Source: Rhynochetos jubatus (taxonomy: Eukaryota; Chordata; Aves; Eurypygiformes; Rhynochetidae). Taken from it: DNA of 64,000 nt. The DNA is taken from the NCBI GenBank assembly GCA_027574665.1, contig CM050648.1, positions 141,360,175 through 141,424,174 on the forward strand, given 5' to 3'. Below are positions 33,083-48,120 of this stretch, piece by piece. The position numbers and the translations under genes were made by a program. Under the pieces are notes generated by a model that searched no databases, had not been told where the DNA came from, and was given only the letters and a program-made list of their open reading frames with translations. Positions within the stretch are counted from its first letter, which is position 1. Each line of letters opens with the position of its first letter.

Positions 33083-36000
33083 TCTGTCCCTTTAAAATGT
33101 GTTTTCAGAAAAAAATAAAACAAGAGGGTTATTCACTGTAGCAAGGGCTACAGTTGTTCACCACGCCTTCTGAGCATGCCTGCTATTTTTAGTTGTAGCA
33201 TCCCTAATGAAAGCCTCAGATAGTACCACTGGGTTTACCCAAGGATCTGGTGTATTAAAACAATCATAAGCCTCATCAAGGCTATGAAAGTAATGATGAG
33301 TCTAGAGAAGCAAGCTGTGTTGTGCTACCCAAACAGCCACAAAATGAGAAAGATGATTTAGAACTGGTTTTTGGCAAGCAGAAATATTTATTCTCTGCAC
33401 TCTAGAGAGTAAATACTGTGATACATTCAATCCTCTAGCTGCTCACTCAAAGGTTTTAGAATTCTGGCCCTGGTCACCTTGCAAGTGGATGTTGTGCCAT
33501 GTTAAAATATTGGAGAATAGAGGAACATCATAGAACATTTGAATACCTGCTAACATTTTTGTCTGATGTCTGACACGCAAGCAGTTCAGAACAGTTGCTA
33601 TGATTTCAAGTGAGCCTACTAGCTGTTGTAAATGCATCCCTCTCCACTGTTAGCCTTCTACCTGCATTTGACAACTTGGTGGCACCTTGAAGCTCACCTC
33701 CATCCACTTTGAAATGGACTTCAGTCACCTGGAACAATTTATTCTTTTCCATTTCAAAAAGAGCAAAGAATTTCTTTTTTTTAAAAAAAGGCTTTTTATT
33801 TGGAAAGCCCAGAGATATGACATTTGAGTTCAGCTCCTTTTCCCAAGCTTGGGACGGCATACATACACACATTCAGGTTTGACTCCCCTGCAGATGACTG
33901 TAGGGTTTCCAGGTTGGCACTGTTTTTCTTGAATGGTCTCCGCTGTGCCTCCATGGCCTGAGGGTATGCTAGGATTTGCTTTCAATCAGCCAGTGCCCCA
34001 TGAGCAGAGTTGAGCCTGCAGGCCCCCAAAGGAAGGACTAGAACAGGATGTAAGTCAGCTCGGATGAGCTGATGGACTGGGTCTTGGTGAAAGTGTCCTG
34101 TCATTACTGAGCTTAAAACTGCCAAGAATTTGGTCTGTCCTCTCCATGGCATCTAGACATTCAACCTCAGTGAGATCTGCAGTGTGTGTGGGAAGGGGTC
34201 CTCCTGAGTACGTGGGTTGATTTTCTTTCAGATGGGCTTCTACCCATGCTCAGGAGGGGAGGGAGAAAGAGAGGAGAAGAGTCCCCCATGTTTGTTTTAC
34301 ACAATACTGGCATTACTCAGTATTTGCACAAAGTGCTTTCACTGATTGAGTTTTTATTTATTAGGGTGTATGTTCTTAGGCAGGCTGTGTACCTCAGAGG
34401 GACTTGAATGAATTAATCAACACACACTCTGCACCACTGATCAAATGCAGGATAGCAACAGATGGCCACATGCTAGCAATTTCCTGGCAGATGGGTCCCA
34501 TCCACCATCTTTCACTTATCCAATTTACTGCTGAAAACCACAAGCAAACTAATTGAAAAATAGCATTACACACACACAAACCCTCTTTTTCTTCTTTCAT
34601 TCCCTTCACACCAATTGAATAATAAGTAGTAACTGATGTATTATCAGAGCCCCACTTCTTGCGTGGAGACTAATAAAAGCATAACTTTGATCTGTTTTGA
34701 CAAACGCAAGTACAACTTCTGAGTATTTAATAATTACATTAGTCAAAGCCACTGATCATGACATGCGGCAGTGTGTTATTTAGAGAAAGGGAAACAGGTA
34801 TTCACGTCACCAGGGTGGCTTCTCACGCAACCACAGTGTTAAGGCATTTTTGACCTCCTTTCTCCCCTTTCCTCCATGAGAAAACCAATCAAAGAGAGCC
34901 TGGGCCAAAGAGAGCAGTGCCCTGTGTCCAGGTTCAATCAATTCGTCCTTGTTGGAGCAATAGTATTTACAGCCAATCATTTGCTCACACAGTATTTGAA
35001 GAAATTTTGTGAAATTACTGCCCATAAAAATATTCTTCACCATCCTGCTTGACCGCCAGCTTACCGGCTGAACCGCGCTCATCCATTGCAGTGCTAAGTA
35101 GGGGTTCAGCTACTCTGCATTCCCCTGTGCTGAAATGGTCTAGGCATGGTCGCACGGTCACTTTGTGTGGTGCAGCAGGGGGGTGGTACCTTCTGAAGCA
35201 GTTACCGCTTTTCCTCCGGTGAACATCCACCTATAGCTTAGGGTTATTGAGTTCTTGCAGCAGATCAAGCCTGGGTAGATACTGTGCAAAGACAGAAATC
35301 TGACTGAAAAGCTTTTCTTCTAAGTAGGAAACGAGACAGTAGCTGGAGACAGACAGACTGACTAGGAGGAAAGGGAGAAAGTAAGAAACAAGGAGGCAAT
35401 ATTGGTCAGGATGGCGGCTAATAGTCTCAGCATCTCAGCAGACTGACTGATGTCAAACTGAGAACTTTGGCAAAAGGCCATCCTAGTTCAGCAACGCAAG
35501 GAAGGCAGCAACTGGAAATAAAATAGCACTATATAATAAATGGAGGGGAAAGAAAAGGAAAGTAGCTAGCAATCAATATAAATGAGAAGTTAATGAGGTA
35601 CAGAAAAATTATAAATTCATATAAAGGCACCAGAGAAAATTCCATGCCTAAGAACAATATGGAGAGGTTTAAAAGAAGGATTGCCCGGAAGAAGAGAAAA
35701 GGAAGAACTGAGAGAGGCCTGTTATCAGAAGGAGGTTGAGAGATGGGAAATAATAGTCCAGAACTGACATAAATGTCCCATAAGCAAATTCATTGTGTTA
35801 TCAGGAGGAGCAGGATGATACACCTGTATCTCTTATACTTGACAAATTTCCTTCTGTTCTAGGCCAAGTGGGACCCAGCCAGCTAATCAATTAAATTATC
35901 AAATGAATTATTAAAATATCATGAAACTACCAAGAAATGTTTATATCATGCAAAAAGTGTTAAAGGGGTAAATTAAAGTACCAGTCAGTCATTAAGACTT

Positions 36001-37597
36001 GCTTTTTAACTTGGGCCTGCTCTAACTAATCAAGTTTTAGCACAAAAAGGTACAAAATCTGGGAACACAGAGAACATATTAAACCTATAAGGAATATGCA
36101 GAAACTCTGTGCTGTAAAGCACTAAATTCTGGCAGGGTTGCCAGATTCATAATGAAGAAGCTGCTCAAGTGTAAGCAGAATCACATCCTGTACTCCAAAA
36201 GTTGCCGTGGCTATAAGCTTGTGAATGCAATCTTTGGCTGCAAAACCAGGAGAGCAATGAGAAGCAGCAGGGAAGACATTTGTCCTCCATGCAGGACACC
36301 GAAAGCTTGGACATGCCGCGAAGTGCAGTGCTGGAATGTGCTATTGGTGTTACAGCTGCTCAGAACTTGAGGAAACTGTAGAAGACACATATGAAATGAT
36401 GAGCTGTCTCCTGAAAATGCCTTTCCATGTCCTAAAGAGCTGGCTCCATTTAGATTATCAGAAGGAAGCATGACGTGGGTCTTGACTGCAGTATGTAAAT
36501 ATGCTACTGGAGAGAAAACATGGGTCGCTAGAGGAGTGGATTAAACAGATGAGATGGAATGCCTTGAGATATTAATGGGAAGTCAAACAACTGGATGTGT
36601 TGGTTGCCCATGGGCTTAATGTTTGTGAGTCTGTAACTCTGTGGGCAGTCAGAAAGGACGGTGTTTGGAGGAGGAGGAGATGATAGCTATGCAGAGAACA
36701 ACCTACAATTCCTTATAACAGGAGAAGATAGTTCCAAAAAACCTCCAAAAGCATTCAGGTGAAGATGTAACAAGGCAGCAAAGGAGACTGATCAATTAGA
36801 AAAGTGGCAGATAAAACCAAGAAAAAGCATGAAGTCTCACACACACACACAAAAAGGCAAAAGTGTAAAGCAGTGGAGGAGATGGAGTCAAGGGATGTGG
36901 AGAGACATCCATCTCAATGTGAAGGGCCAGGGAAATCACAATTTTCAGCAGCATTAAGAGTGCCTAATCAAGAGAGAAACTTGTAAAGAGCACAGAAAAG
37001 GACATTGCAATTCCCAAGTTGTGACTATGGGGACTCAGCTGAGAGTCTGAGCTCTGTAGCTGGAAAGGCAAGGCTGTGTGTGGGATGTGCTCTGGACAAG
37101 AGATGGAGCGAGTGGGAAGGAAGGAAGAAGGATGGAGACAGGAACGTTCAGGAGATGAAAGAAGTGCCAGACAGGCCAGCTCATGGTAAATCCTTGCTTT
37201 TGCTCCAATACAACCAGCAGACAAGTTGCAGATGTTGTAAGCACAGATGCTGGGCACTGCACCTTCCCAGCTCTTGAACTGCCTTGTGGATTTGGGTCTT
37301 CCTAAAAGACCTTTTCTTAATTACCTCTTCCATTCATTACCAGTGCATGCCAGAGTACCTGAATCCCTGGGAAATTCCAGCACTAAGTGACAGGACATGT
37401 TCCACAGGGAGCTCATAGGTTAATGCAGTAAATTTTGCAACCACCCTTCCTCTCCTGCTGAGGACCCTGAGAGAGAAGGCTCAGCATCAGCTGTCCCCAT
37501 GAGCACTATCGCACTGCAGCTTTCAGAAAGAAAAATCAGCTGCAATGTTTCTGAAAGCTTCTTCTGTATTTCTTTGTGAAAGCAGCTTTGGGAAGAT

Positions 37598-37625
37598 ATA
37601 AATATGTATATACATATATATATAA
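37598..37625. repeat. AT-rich microsatellite, partly palindromic
   Basis: Alternating A and T with the core TATGTATATACATATATATA, which is self-complementary over much of its length and could form a hairpin. Confidence 0.8.
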
Positions 37626-40600
37626 AATCTCTTTTACATGACAAGAAAGAAAAATGTCATTGAAAATGTTGTGCTTTTGTCATGTATTTAAATTGCTGTT
37701 CACAAATTTAAAAAGTTTGCTTTAGCTCTTTTTTTAGAAGGAATGAAAATGGAAACAGCTCCATCAAAACTTCCATTTCATTAAGAAGTCTTTTTTTTCA
37801 GTTGAAAAAGATTTAAATTGTATTTTTGACTAGGATCATTAAAGAAACAAAACCAGTCTGAAAAGGAACAGGAAAAAGAGGCTTCTTCAGCCATCCCTCA
37901 GCATTCAGTATCAATCTCAAACACAGCCAAATCCCCAATTTGGGGTCATAGCTATTGAAGCAGGAGACTTCCTTCCTCCCTTCTATTCCTGAGAAACCCA
38001 CAGTGTTGCCCTGGCAGCCGTATCCGTGGGGAACTGCAAGGAGCACGTTCCCACTGTGAGCGACAACCACTAAATCCCAAGTAATTGAGCAAATGTTCCT
38101 GAAGAAGTATGGATGAAAGGATACAGAAGAAATGGGTGGCTCTGAGGCAGGGGAGGAATGAAAGCCAAAGGGATGGAGGTGAGAAGGGATATTCTCCAGA
38201 TGTGAAGAATGAACACACACACAGCCTGGATGCTCATCTAAAATATCCCTCTCAGGGGCTCAAGGGACACACTGGGTTTTGGTTTGGGGAGGTCAGGACG
38301 TGCTGCCTTCGTGCAGCACTGCAACATCCCACCCTGGCAGAGCCTAGTGATGCTCCCTTTCCCATACACTGATCTCCCTCAGACAGGGACCCCAAGAGAA
38401 AGGGGAAGGTGGTGGAAATACTGATTGCACTGATGCCAGGACCTGACCCTGTCCGGCTTATAAGCACTCCTTACCCAAAATACTAAATGAAACAGCAGGC
38501 TTGGCAGTGAAAATGTCTTCCCCGTGCATTGCACTGCAGGGGTCAGCCAGTAATTCCTGGAAATGGTTAATTGCTGGCCAGCTTTGATCTCCTTGAAATA
38601 TAAATCAATTCACATACTGACAATTTCTCAAAAAAGGGCATGCCTCAGCACTCAGAGGCTTCCTGCACTATTGGATATGCCTCCTGTCTCTCCATCACTC
38701 CCTCCTCAGCTCTTAGGAAAATTGTACTTAATGGCAAGGGTGACGGAGGGACTGGAGCACGGAGCTTACAGAGCTACCATTTTATTTCACTGGAGGAGGA
38801 ACTCTAGCTAAAGGGAAGAAAGCTATTAAACATCTTCAAGAGCAAAAATCTTGTAGACACAAGCAGCAAGGAATGAGATCATGGGATTCAGTGTTTAGGA
38901 CTGATCACAGTCCATCTGAACGCAGACGCTGATGCATGTATGAAGAGAACAGAAGAACACTTATCTTGGTTTCAGTTGCCTAGATGTAGGCGTCCAGTGT
39001 CACCTGAGATGTTTGGGGATATCCTATCTGATGTCCAGCTGCTACCCCAGAATGGCATGAATGTCACATAGGCCCTAAGTCATATCCACATGTCCTGTGC
39101 CTTTCCAGTATGTCTCAGGCATCCCAGGACATGTGTGAACTCATTCTAGACACCTCAGAGGCCTGCCCTAAGGGTAGGGGATTTCTCATTGGGGTGTGTG
39201 TGAGTGAATTGTAGGCAGGTACACATAAGGCTGGAGCCCCTATACCTGCATCAGAAGGGGTGTGAGGAACCCACATTTCCAGGTGGGCTGTGTTTGTGGC
39301 CCACATGGCCCCAGGGGTCCGTACAACTCAGTGGGTGTGGGGCTGCAAAACTGGGATTTGGAGGATCGGTTATAGAGGAGTGTTCAGAAGTCTGTAGTGG
39401 GATACTAACCTTGTGTGTCTCCTATTGTAGTTTATTTGTTGTATCTAATATTGACCCTGAATGTATAGTTCATTGATTGCTGATTAATGATATGTTTTTA
39501 ACAAACCAATAAACCACTCTGATCCTCATTTTGGTTAAAAGTGCATAAATTGATCAGTTTTTCCTTGCAAATCTTATCTTTACAGTCAGAGAAGCCTGGA
39601 GAAGGATTCAACCCACTCCATAGTAGACACGTATGCTCATCTCCCTTGGTTCTACTGATGGTATTGACCACAGCTGGCCTGATCTCAAAAGCAGTTTAGG
39701 CAGATAGTTCCTACACAAACATCTACGTTTACGTATCTATATGTCAGGCTATGCCACCTACCTTTAGCTGTCTGACAACGAGCTACTTGTTCTAAACCTG
39801 CTCCTGACACTGTAGGCAGGAAAAGGAGGTTTTGCTAATGAGTCATTCATCCAATCCTAAACCAGACATCTAAGCTCAGATTAATTGCCTTCTACAAGTG
39901 CCTGTTTCTCTCCATGAGGTACAAATAGGGGATTTATTTGACAGGATGTCTTGTTCTGCAGATGGCCATAGGGTGGTGGCACCAGCCAAACACAGGGTGC
40001 AGCCAACATTGATCAAGTCCACACAGGGACATGCAACAGCGATACACCACGGCAAGGTGAACTGCAAAATCCTCTTCTTCACTTGAAACTCTCTGCTTCC
40101 CTCCAGGTTAACTGCTCCGCCCCAGGGAGGGGGAGAAATGAAGGAAACTCCTTGGTATTCTGGAAACCAGAGATGGGTGACAAGTGAGGGGGCTGATGAT
40201 GCCTTTGGCACATTAACAAATAAACTATCATCTTTTAAACCCTGTTTGGCAATGTCTAGCCCTCCAAAAAGCGCTGATGCCTGTTTCTCATAATTTTGTA
40301 TGTTCCTTTAATAGTTAGCCTCTCCTATACCCTGATTTAGCCTAGGGTAATACTTTTTAAATGTATTTTCATTACATTCAGGAATAGGTTAACACATAAT
40401 AGCATGTTTCTCTTTTGGGCAACACGATTAACCTTTCCTGGAACAACAGCGCGTGTATTATAACATTTAATGGCAAAATCAATACATTATTTTCTTGCAT
40501 TATATTTATATATGCCTTCTTGCCACGGTGTCTAAGCACGGAGAAAGCTTATTTTTCCCATGGAAGAAATTTTCAGTTCCCTGCCACATCAAGTCTCTCT

Positions 40601-43600
40601 TTTCTTTTCAGACTTGCATCTGGATTTTGATAATTCTGTATTTTTGAGTCAGAAACACACACCCAGCAATGAGTCTCTCATTTGCTGAGTACCACCAAAC
40701 ACTTCATCTCCATTCCTCTTCTTCCACTGTGAGCACCAGATTCTCTCGTTCCCTGACTTCCCCACTCCCATCAAAGCCCTCACAAACACTAAGGCCAGAA
40801 ACTTCTTATAATGTTTGGGAAAGTTCTGCATAGTGCAAATACTTGCTGGAAATACTCTGGTTTGGTTTGGTTTGCAAAGAAGGAGAAACATTTGCTAGGT
40901 CAGCAAGCCAGCTTTTAAAGTACTCTGTATGATAGGATGAAACCTGTTAAGATCATGGTACAACTTGCTTCAAAATCTGAGATGTTGCCCCTTCCTAAGA
41001 AACTGAAGAGGAAATTAAAATCAGTTGTTTTCCCTAGTCAACCACTGCCTACATCCATAGATAAAATTATTTAGGCTGTAGGGAATTGCCTTATCTTCTA
41101 CTCACAATTAAAAAGCTTTTATTTAAGCAGTAGAGGGTTGTTGGGTTTTTTTCAGTAAACACTGTTTCACTAAAAATATCTCTCGTATCAGTCAGATTAT
41201 CCAAACATTTGTTTGGAATATGAAAAATCATTTTACATACACGAACGAGTCCCTTTGACCCAAACAAAAACAGAAAATAAACATAATGCCTTGTTTCAAT
41301 GTGTTTAAAATGAAGCATGCTGAGTTTTACATTTTGAAGTGATAATTCAGTTCAGTATTTGCTTGAATTTAATTTTAAAGAAAAAAGATTACTCCCAACA
41401 CGAAAATCATAGTTCTGTTTGTTCTGAAAGAATTTCCCAAACTTTCTTCAAACAGCAAACCAAGTAGAGGAATAAGACCTCCAGGCTTTAGAACTCAGTC
41501 ATATTTTTCTTCATTTTATGATTTTGTAAGCACTTTTCATCAAGCTGTGATTGCTGCAGACACTTCTTGTGGGTGCTACCACTCCTTTCCTGATCAGACA
41601 ACTGCAACCTTTTAAACAGGAGCAAGTAATGAACAGTTAACCTGTCTTGTTCGGGTGAAGTTCCTTCTTATCCCTCCCCTGCCCTTTCCCCAGAGCTTAT
41701 ACACGCACGTGGCACTTGCAAGCTCAGAAATGCATGGAGTGGTCTGTACAGAGGTGTGCAAGGTTTTTGAGCTCCGTGGGACAGGTTTTATTCCTGAAGA
41801 ACAACCATTTCCGCTTTCTGTTCATTAAGAATAAAATGAGGTGCACAAGCGAAACCAATCTGAACCCTGGGATGGGAGAAATAACTGCAAGCATGTTTTC
41901 TGTATCAAACAGCTTGCTTCTCCAGGACACCAATGCAATGGTGCCTGCCTTCACTGGGATTTATTTTTCCATATCTGACCCTGAGGATCCAAGTTTTCAG
42001 CCTTATCCTCTGGTAATGCCACTCTGCAGCCTCACGCTCTTAATACAGGCACGTTGCCTTCCCAGACGCTGGAGTAGCATCAGTGTATCTCCATATCCAA
42101 CTTAGTTCAAAAATTGGTAGAAAATACCCCTGAAGAAGAGGTGCCGATCTAGAGGTGGGGAATTTTCAGAACTTGCATGTCTGGAGCTAATAGCTTTGGA
42201 TTTAGCAGCCCAAACTCTGCCCATCGGAAAGCATCACGTTCCTTAGAGCCTCAGCACTGTGCGATGCTGCAGTGCAGGCACATGCCGGCTCAGTTCCCTG
42301 CAGGGCTGAGCAAGCTCCACTCTCCCAGAGGTGAGAGTTAACTGTGCTCAGGAGTTTACACTCACCTGGGAAATGCCCTATTTCTAAAACTTTGGTGGAA
42401 ACTTCTTCCAGCTCAAATGTTCCACAGGGCAAAAATTGCAAGGAAATTAGAAAGAGAAAATTTATTCTCTGGTTGTGTGCCCGAGCATGTCCCTCTCATT
42501 CCACATCGAGACTTGCATAGTTGTGAACATTCCCTATAACTTCATTCACCTCCCCACCCCCACCCCCCAAAATAAATAAGATAGAAGACAAATCTCTGAT
42601 TTATTAAAGATATTAAGGCTAGGAAAGGAATTAAAAACTAATTCCCCAGCTCATGAATTAGAAGTGTCAAAGCTCCATCTCCAACAGTTCATAACAATGC
42701 TGAAGAAGTTTTAAAGGGATGGAGAAAAACCCATTGTTTCTAGTTCATAAACAGAAAGGCAATCTATTTGACACAAAGCCCATGATCTAAATTAATATTT
42801 CATCATTCAGCAGTTTTATTTCTTGGGAATAAATTGTTTTCTCTGTTAATGGACCTGGACATGTTTCAGCAGCAGTAGCGCAAATATTTGCAGATTTACC
42901 CTGTAAGAGCTTTTGAAATGCGGTGTTTTTATTTACTACAAAAGTTTCTTCTCTGCTTTCAGGAGAAACCTTGACTGAAGATGTGATGAAATAAGGTACT
43001 ACGTGAGCCCTGTTCTTACTGGATCGTTCATCCCAGATTTTTTGCCAAAGAGTGATAGAGGATGGCTCCCACCCAGTACAGCCAGTATGCAGCTGGGGTG
43101 CACAGCCAGGGGCCACAACTATGTCCCAGATCCCATGGTGCCAACACTGTCTTTGACAACCAGGATCATTGTGCTTGAGAAGGAGCTGTCCTGACGCCTT
43201 GCCCTTTCCTCCTCTGCAGGCTCAGGTCTCATCCACAGGTTGCCGTCTGTCTTCCCCCTACAATTTTAATGTCAGCCCCTCCCTACCCTCTCCATCAGCC
43301 TGCAGACTGCCGTCTGACCGTGCCTTTGCACGTGCTGACTGCAACGATCCCCTGCCAGCAACTGTGTGGCAGAAATAAACGCCGGACAGAAATCCCAGCA
43401 GTTACCGTCTATGCTAGGTTGGCTGAAGCACCATAAAATGTCCTACTGATACAGCTGTCAGGACTGCTTACGCTCAGCGGGTTTAATCAGTAGATGTAGC
43501 CTGCAGTCACAAACTGAGATGCTATTTGCTTCATGCTATAGCAAAACGTAGGTGAGGGACATTCACCAAGTCACGCTTTTGCCTGGCTTGTGGTTTGTAG

Positions 43601-46600
43601 CAGCTCCAGCGTGGAGCCGGGGACGACAAAGTCCAGGCACTGCTGGACCTGTTGGGGAAGGTGACACCATTTTTCACCTTAGAAACTAACTACATCTCCA
43701 AGAAGAGCAGCCCGGAGGTTTGTTGTGTGAGGCACAATACATGACGCAGGGACAGAAAATCCCATGTCTAGACACAAACATAGGCAAGTACAAAACCACC
43801 CCAAACCCAGGACCCTTTGCCAGACCCTGAGGCAGCTGAAGGAAGGTCCTAAACATGAAAGCGTAGAAAGATGCTGTTATATAGGTCTTGTACTCTCAAA
43901 GGAGATCCCGATGTTCCCATTATAATGATCCCTGAGATGATAATTAAGTGGGCATAATGCCAGATAGGCATTTTATAGGTACCTTTTGTGTGAGTGTGCG
44001 GGAGCAAAATGAGATTCAGAATAATGATAGTAGTGTGAAAATGCTGCTGTGATCCATTAGATGGTGAGTGTTATATTTAATACACAGCTATAATCCAGTA
44101 AGCACATAAGCTTCATGGATTTAAAATAGAATATCTTCAGGGTTTTCATAATAAATTTAATACTTCAAAGAGACATCGACTAATGGCTTTCAGATATCAT
44201 AGGGCAGACTCTTCCCTATAGGAAATCAATTAAAGTTGAATCTTATTGATTTTAACCCATTTCTCCATACAGTGAGAAAACAGGCTTTGAACTCTCTTTG
44301 AATATAACCCTGAAAGTTTATTCTCTTCCATGGCTGAGGCAGAAGTAATTTCTAAATCAGATCAGATGAAAGAAAGGAAATATTAGCCTATTAGTTTCCT
44401 CAGTTTTAAAAATCAACACTCTTTCTTCCATGTAATCTACTTGAGGGGAGGCAAGATAAATTCCATGGAACCCTGAAACATTGAGAGCTGGAAACAGGTA
44501 TAATTTGCACATGCATAAACCTGAGAGCTGATCGGGGACTGAAGTGACAAATAGACATGGTGCTGACTCTCCGCAGTGAGATGAAAGTAATTTCCAGCCA
44601 CCATGTATAGAATCAAAGTGAAGAATAGGGTTGAATCTTCTGGAGAAGTACTCTTGATGCTTCTAACAAACTCCTATCAGTTTCATAGTCAGTGTTTTCT
44701 TCTGTAGGTTAAACAATGGTCCAAATAGCTTTGCTAGATTAAGTGGTGCCTACTTCTAGTCTGTGAAAGTTCAACTCCCTTAAATTTTGATTGAGCTGGC
44801 CGTACAATCTGAAAGAAAGAGGCACTTCTGCAGGGTAGTTCATCTGATTTGTGCTAGACATCTATTTCAAGGGAGGTAATTCGCATCATGATAGACTCCA
44901 TTTCTCTCCTTTGACCATACAAGGATCACTGACGACTAATGCAGATATAGATGTGCACTGCAGATGTCTAAAACTGGGCAGATTAATGCCACCCTGTGTA
45001 CCTGCGTGGAGGGGAAACCTTAATCTCACTGACAATAGCGTAATAAGATTTTGCAGCTGGAAGCTGAATACCAATAAATTCAAATAAAGGATAAGGCAGA
45101 AATTCTCAACCATTGAGTTAATCAGAACAATTTTGTTCAGGAGGTTGTGAATTCACCATTACCTGAAGAGATTAAATCAAGTCTGGATTACGAAATATGC
45201 TCTGGCTCAGCTACAGACTTTGGAAATGCAGAAATTGCTATGGGAGCGTGGGAGGCTTTGACATCTGTTGTGTCAGAAAGCCTGTGCAAACGTTTTCTTC
45301 TGGAGCTCAGGTATTCTATTTTTCCTGCTCCAGTCCACGCAGAAAAGCACATTAGAGGAAACACCACGCTGATCTGATTTGGCTTCAGTGGCATATTGCA
45401 ATCAGCAGGGAGGCGAGGGTGAGGTGGCATCTCCATGCAGCCAGCAGCAGCCTTTGCTCCTGCCCTCATCCCTCCAAGCAGCCTCGTGCTCTGCTCTCTC
45501 CTGGCCAAGGGCTCTGGGAGAACTGCCCTGGCTGTACTCTCGGTATCTGTGGCTCTCTCTGGCTTACGATTACTTTGTGCTGTCTGTAACTAGAAAAATC
45601 ACCATTCTGCATTAGCAATCTCCAGAAAGACATGTAAAATGCCATCCAGAAACCTGGGGCCATCCAGAAGTGTTGGTAGAAGAACAGAGCGATTGCAGCC
45701 TGGATCTTCCAGTTGGCAGCAGGACCCGGCAGAAGCGTCAGCTCTCTATTGAGGAAGTATGGCCACATGTGAAGCTTAGCATACCAATACTGTTTAGGAC
45801 AGAAAGTCACAGGCAGTGCATACCTGCTGTGTAACTCTGCATGGGGATGGCTAGCACACCAGAAATCACAGTAACAGCCAGAGCAGTAAGCTGAGGTCTT
45901 TAAGTCCAGCTAAGCTTTGCTTAGCAGAAGTCCCAAGGACAAGCAAAGTAGAGATGATTTAAAACTCTTTTGTTCCCTCAGCAAACTAAGGGACTATTGG
46001 CTCCTTACCAATATGTATTAGAGCACTTCCAGGCCAATTCTCATTTACATCAGCAGAGAAGGGCTCTCTGGCCTGTGTTGCTGGCTGACTACATGCGCTG
46101 GCAGAGGATGGATGGTTGATCCAGACACCCTCGCTGGCAGCTCTGAGGACAAAGCAGGAACAGATGCCACTTCCTTTTCCCAGTGGAGAGAGGACTGCAG
46201 ATTCGTCTCATCGCTCTCAAAACTTTGGAAACAAAATCAGCACTGGAAATAAATTCCAGAAGCCATTAATCTGTCTCGCTTCTGACATGAAAGGATAAAA
46301 TATAGATCTGTTAAAAAAAAAAAAATACCCTGTGAGCAGTATATTTTCATTTTCCAAATTACTGAAAGAGCAGAACATGAATCCTTGTCTGTCAGCCTGA
46401 GAAAATATTTTATTTTCCCTCTGAAGGAGAAGAAAACGTAAGATAATGCCATAAGTAAATGGCACAAAGAGTGCAGTTAGATGAACTGCAATGTGCTGCA
46501 GCCATCAAAAGAGCCCAAAGATATCTATTGGTAATGAGAAAACTTCTGCAGACATTTTTTTTTTTCCTTTTTTCTTCTTGATGGAGTTATTAGGTCATTA

Positions 46601-46988
46601 CACTACAAGGAGTCTGCACAGCAGTGCCAAGAGTTCTACGCTGCACACCTCATGAGGGACAGCAGCTGGGATGCAGAAGTACACAAGGTTCCTTTACTTG
46701 TCCTGGGTCTTTCATTTAAAGATCTTAAAATAAATTTTTTTTCTCAAGAGAATTTAAACACTGCCATTCTCCTGATATGTAATTATTAGCAGCATCCCAA
46801 AAGCAGCCAACTGCCTCTCCTTGAAGGCATCTAACTATAGTAGAGTTCAAAAAAATTGCAGGTTAAATTGTCAAAAATGTTTGGATTAGAAGTCTTTAAA
46901 TAAAAGATGGTTTTAGTTGTGGAGGATGTAGAGGCATAAAATATACAGAAGCAAAGAATGGAAAAGCAAAGTATAAGCAAATTAATTT

Positions 46989-48120
46989 AGAATCATAGAA
47001 TCGCTTAGGTTGGAAAAGAGGTTTAAGATCATCAAGTCCAACTGTTAATCTAGCACTGCCAAGTCCACCACTAAACCACATCCCTAAACACCACATCTAC
47101 ATGTCTTTTAATCCCTCCAGGGATGGTGACACAACCACCTTCCTGGGCAACTTGTTCCAATGCCTGACAGCCCTTTCCAGGAAGAAATTTTTCCTAATAT
47201 CCAGTCTAAACCTCCCCTGGCATAACTTGAGGCTGTTTCCTCTTGTCCTGTCCTTTGTCACTTGGGAGAAGAGACCAACCCCCACCTCTCTGCACCCTCC
47301 TTTCAGGGAGCTGTAGAGAGCAATAAGGTCTCCCCTGAGCCTCCTCTTCTCCAGGCTGAACACCCTCAACTCCCTCAGCCATTCCTCACAGGAATTGTGC
47401 TCCAGACCCTTCTCCAGTTCCATTGCCCTTCTCCAGACATGCTCCAGCATCTCAATGACCTTCTTGGAGTGAGGGGCCCAAAACTGAACCCAGTATTCGA
47501 AGTGCAGACTTACCAGTCTCTAGTACAGGGGGATGATCACTGCCCTGGTTCTGCTGGCCACACTGTTCCTGATGCTGGCCAGCATGCTGTTGGCCTTCTT
47601 GGCCACCTGGGCACACTGCTGGCTCATATTCAGCTGCCTGTCGACCAACACCCCCAGGTCCATTTCTTCCAGGCAGCTTCCCAGCCCCTTGTCCCCAGGC
47701 CTGTAGCATTGCAGGGGGTTGTTGTGGCCTGAGTGCAGTACCCGGCACTTGGCCTTGTTGTACCTCGTACAATTGGCCTCAGCCCGTTGATCCAGCCTGT
47801 CCCGATCCCTCTGTAGAGACTTCCTGCCCTCAGGCAGACCAATGCTCCCACCAACTTGGTGTCATCTGCAAACTGACTGAGGGTGCACTCAATCCCCTCA
47901 TCCAGGTCATTGATACAGACATTAAACAGAACTGGCCCCAGTACTGAGCCCTGGGGAGCAAACACCGCTTGTGACCGGCTGACAACTGGATTTCACTCCA
48001 TTCACCACCCCTCTTTGGGCCCAACCATCCAGCCAGTTTTTCACCCAGCAAAGAGTGTGCCAGTCCAAGCCGTGAGCAGCCAGTTTCTGCAGGAGAATGC
48101 TGCAGGAAATGGTGTCAAAA
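46989..48120 (-). mobile_element. CR1 LINE, ~1.1 kb, reverse transcriptase 3' half
   Basis: On the minus strand this begins abruptly inside reverse transcriptase (FDTISCSILLQKLAAHGLD at about 48120-48065), continues through WVKNWLDG and the catalytic box FADD (SQFADDTKL, about 47890-47860), then the C-terminal part ([11 protein letters not shown], about 47335), and ends in the CR1 3' UTR at 46989 (AGAATCATAGAATCGCTTAGG on the plus strand). Frames shift several times (frames end at 47922, 47630, 47452 and 47097), so it is inactive. However, the C-terminal frame 47450-47097 is still open and the FADD box is kept. It is less decayed than the copy at 11-13 kb and clearly of a different CR1 subfamily. 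Confidence 0.95.

Larger units (their letters stand above)
29259..46988. other. Long intergenic stretch, no gene recognised
   Basis: Almost 18 kb without a supportable coding exon. The longest frames (135 codons at 37813-38220 minus, 129 at 41716-42105 plus, 111 at 39876-40211 minus) show no known motif. Microsatellites lie at 33065-33082 (AC) and 37598-37625 (AT). Several AT-rich blocks rich in TAAT-type motifs, such as 34640-34760 and 40300-40520, could be conserved regulatory elements, but sequence alone does not show this. AATAAA near 43373, after a pyrimidine-rich region, is an isolated poly(A)-like signal. Confidence 0.5.

Noticed and set aside
43260..43400. Pyrimidine-rich region ending in AATAAACGCC as a gene 3' end or LTR
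   Set aside because: No upstream exon and no LTR landmarks beyond the hexamer.
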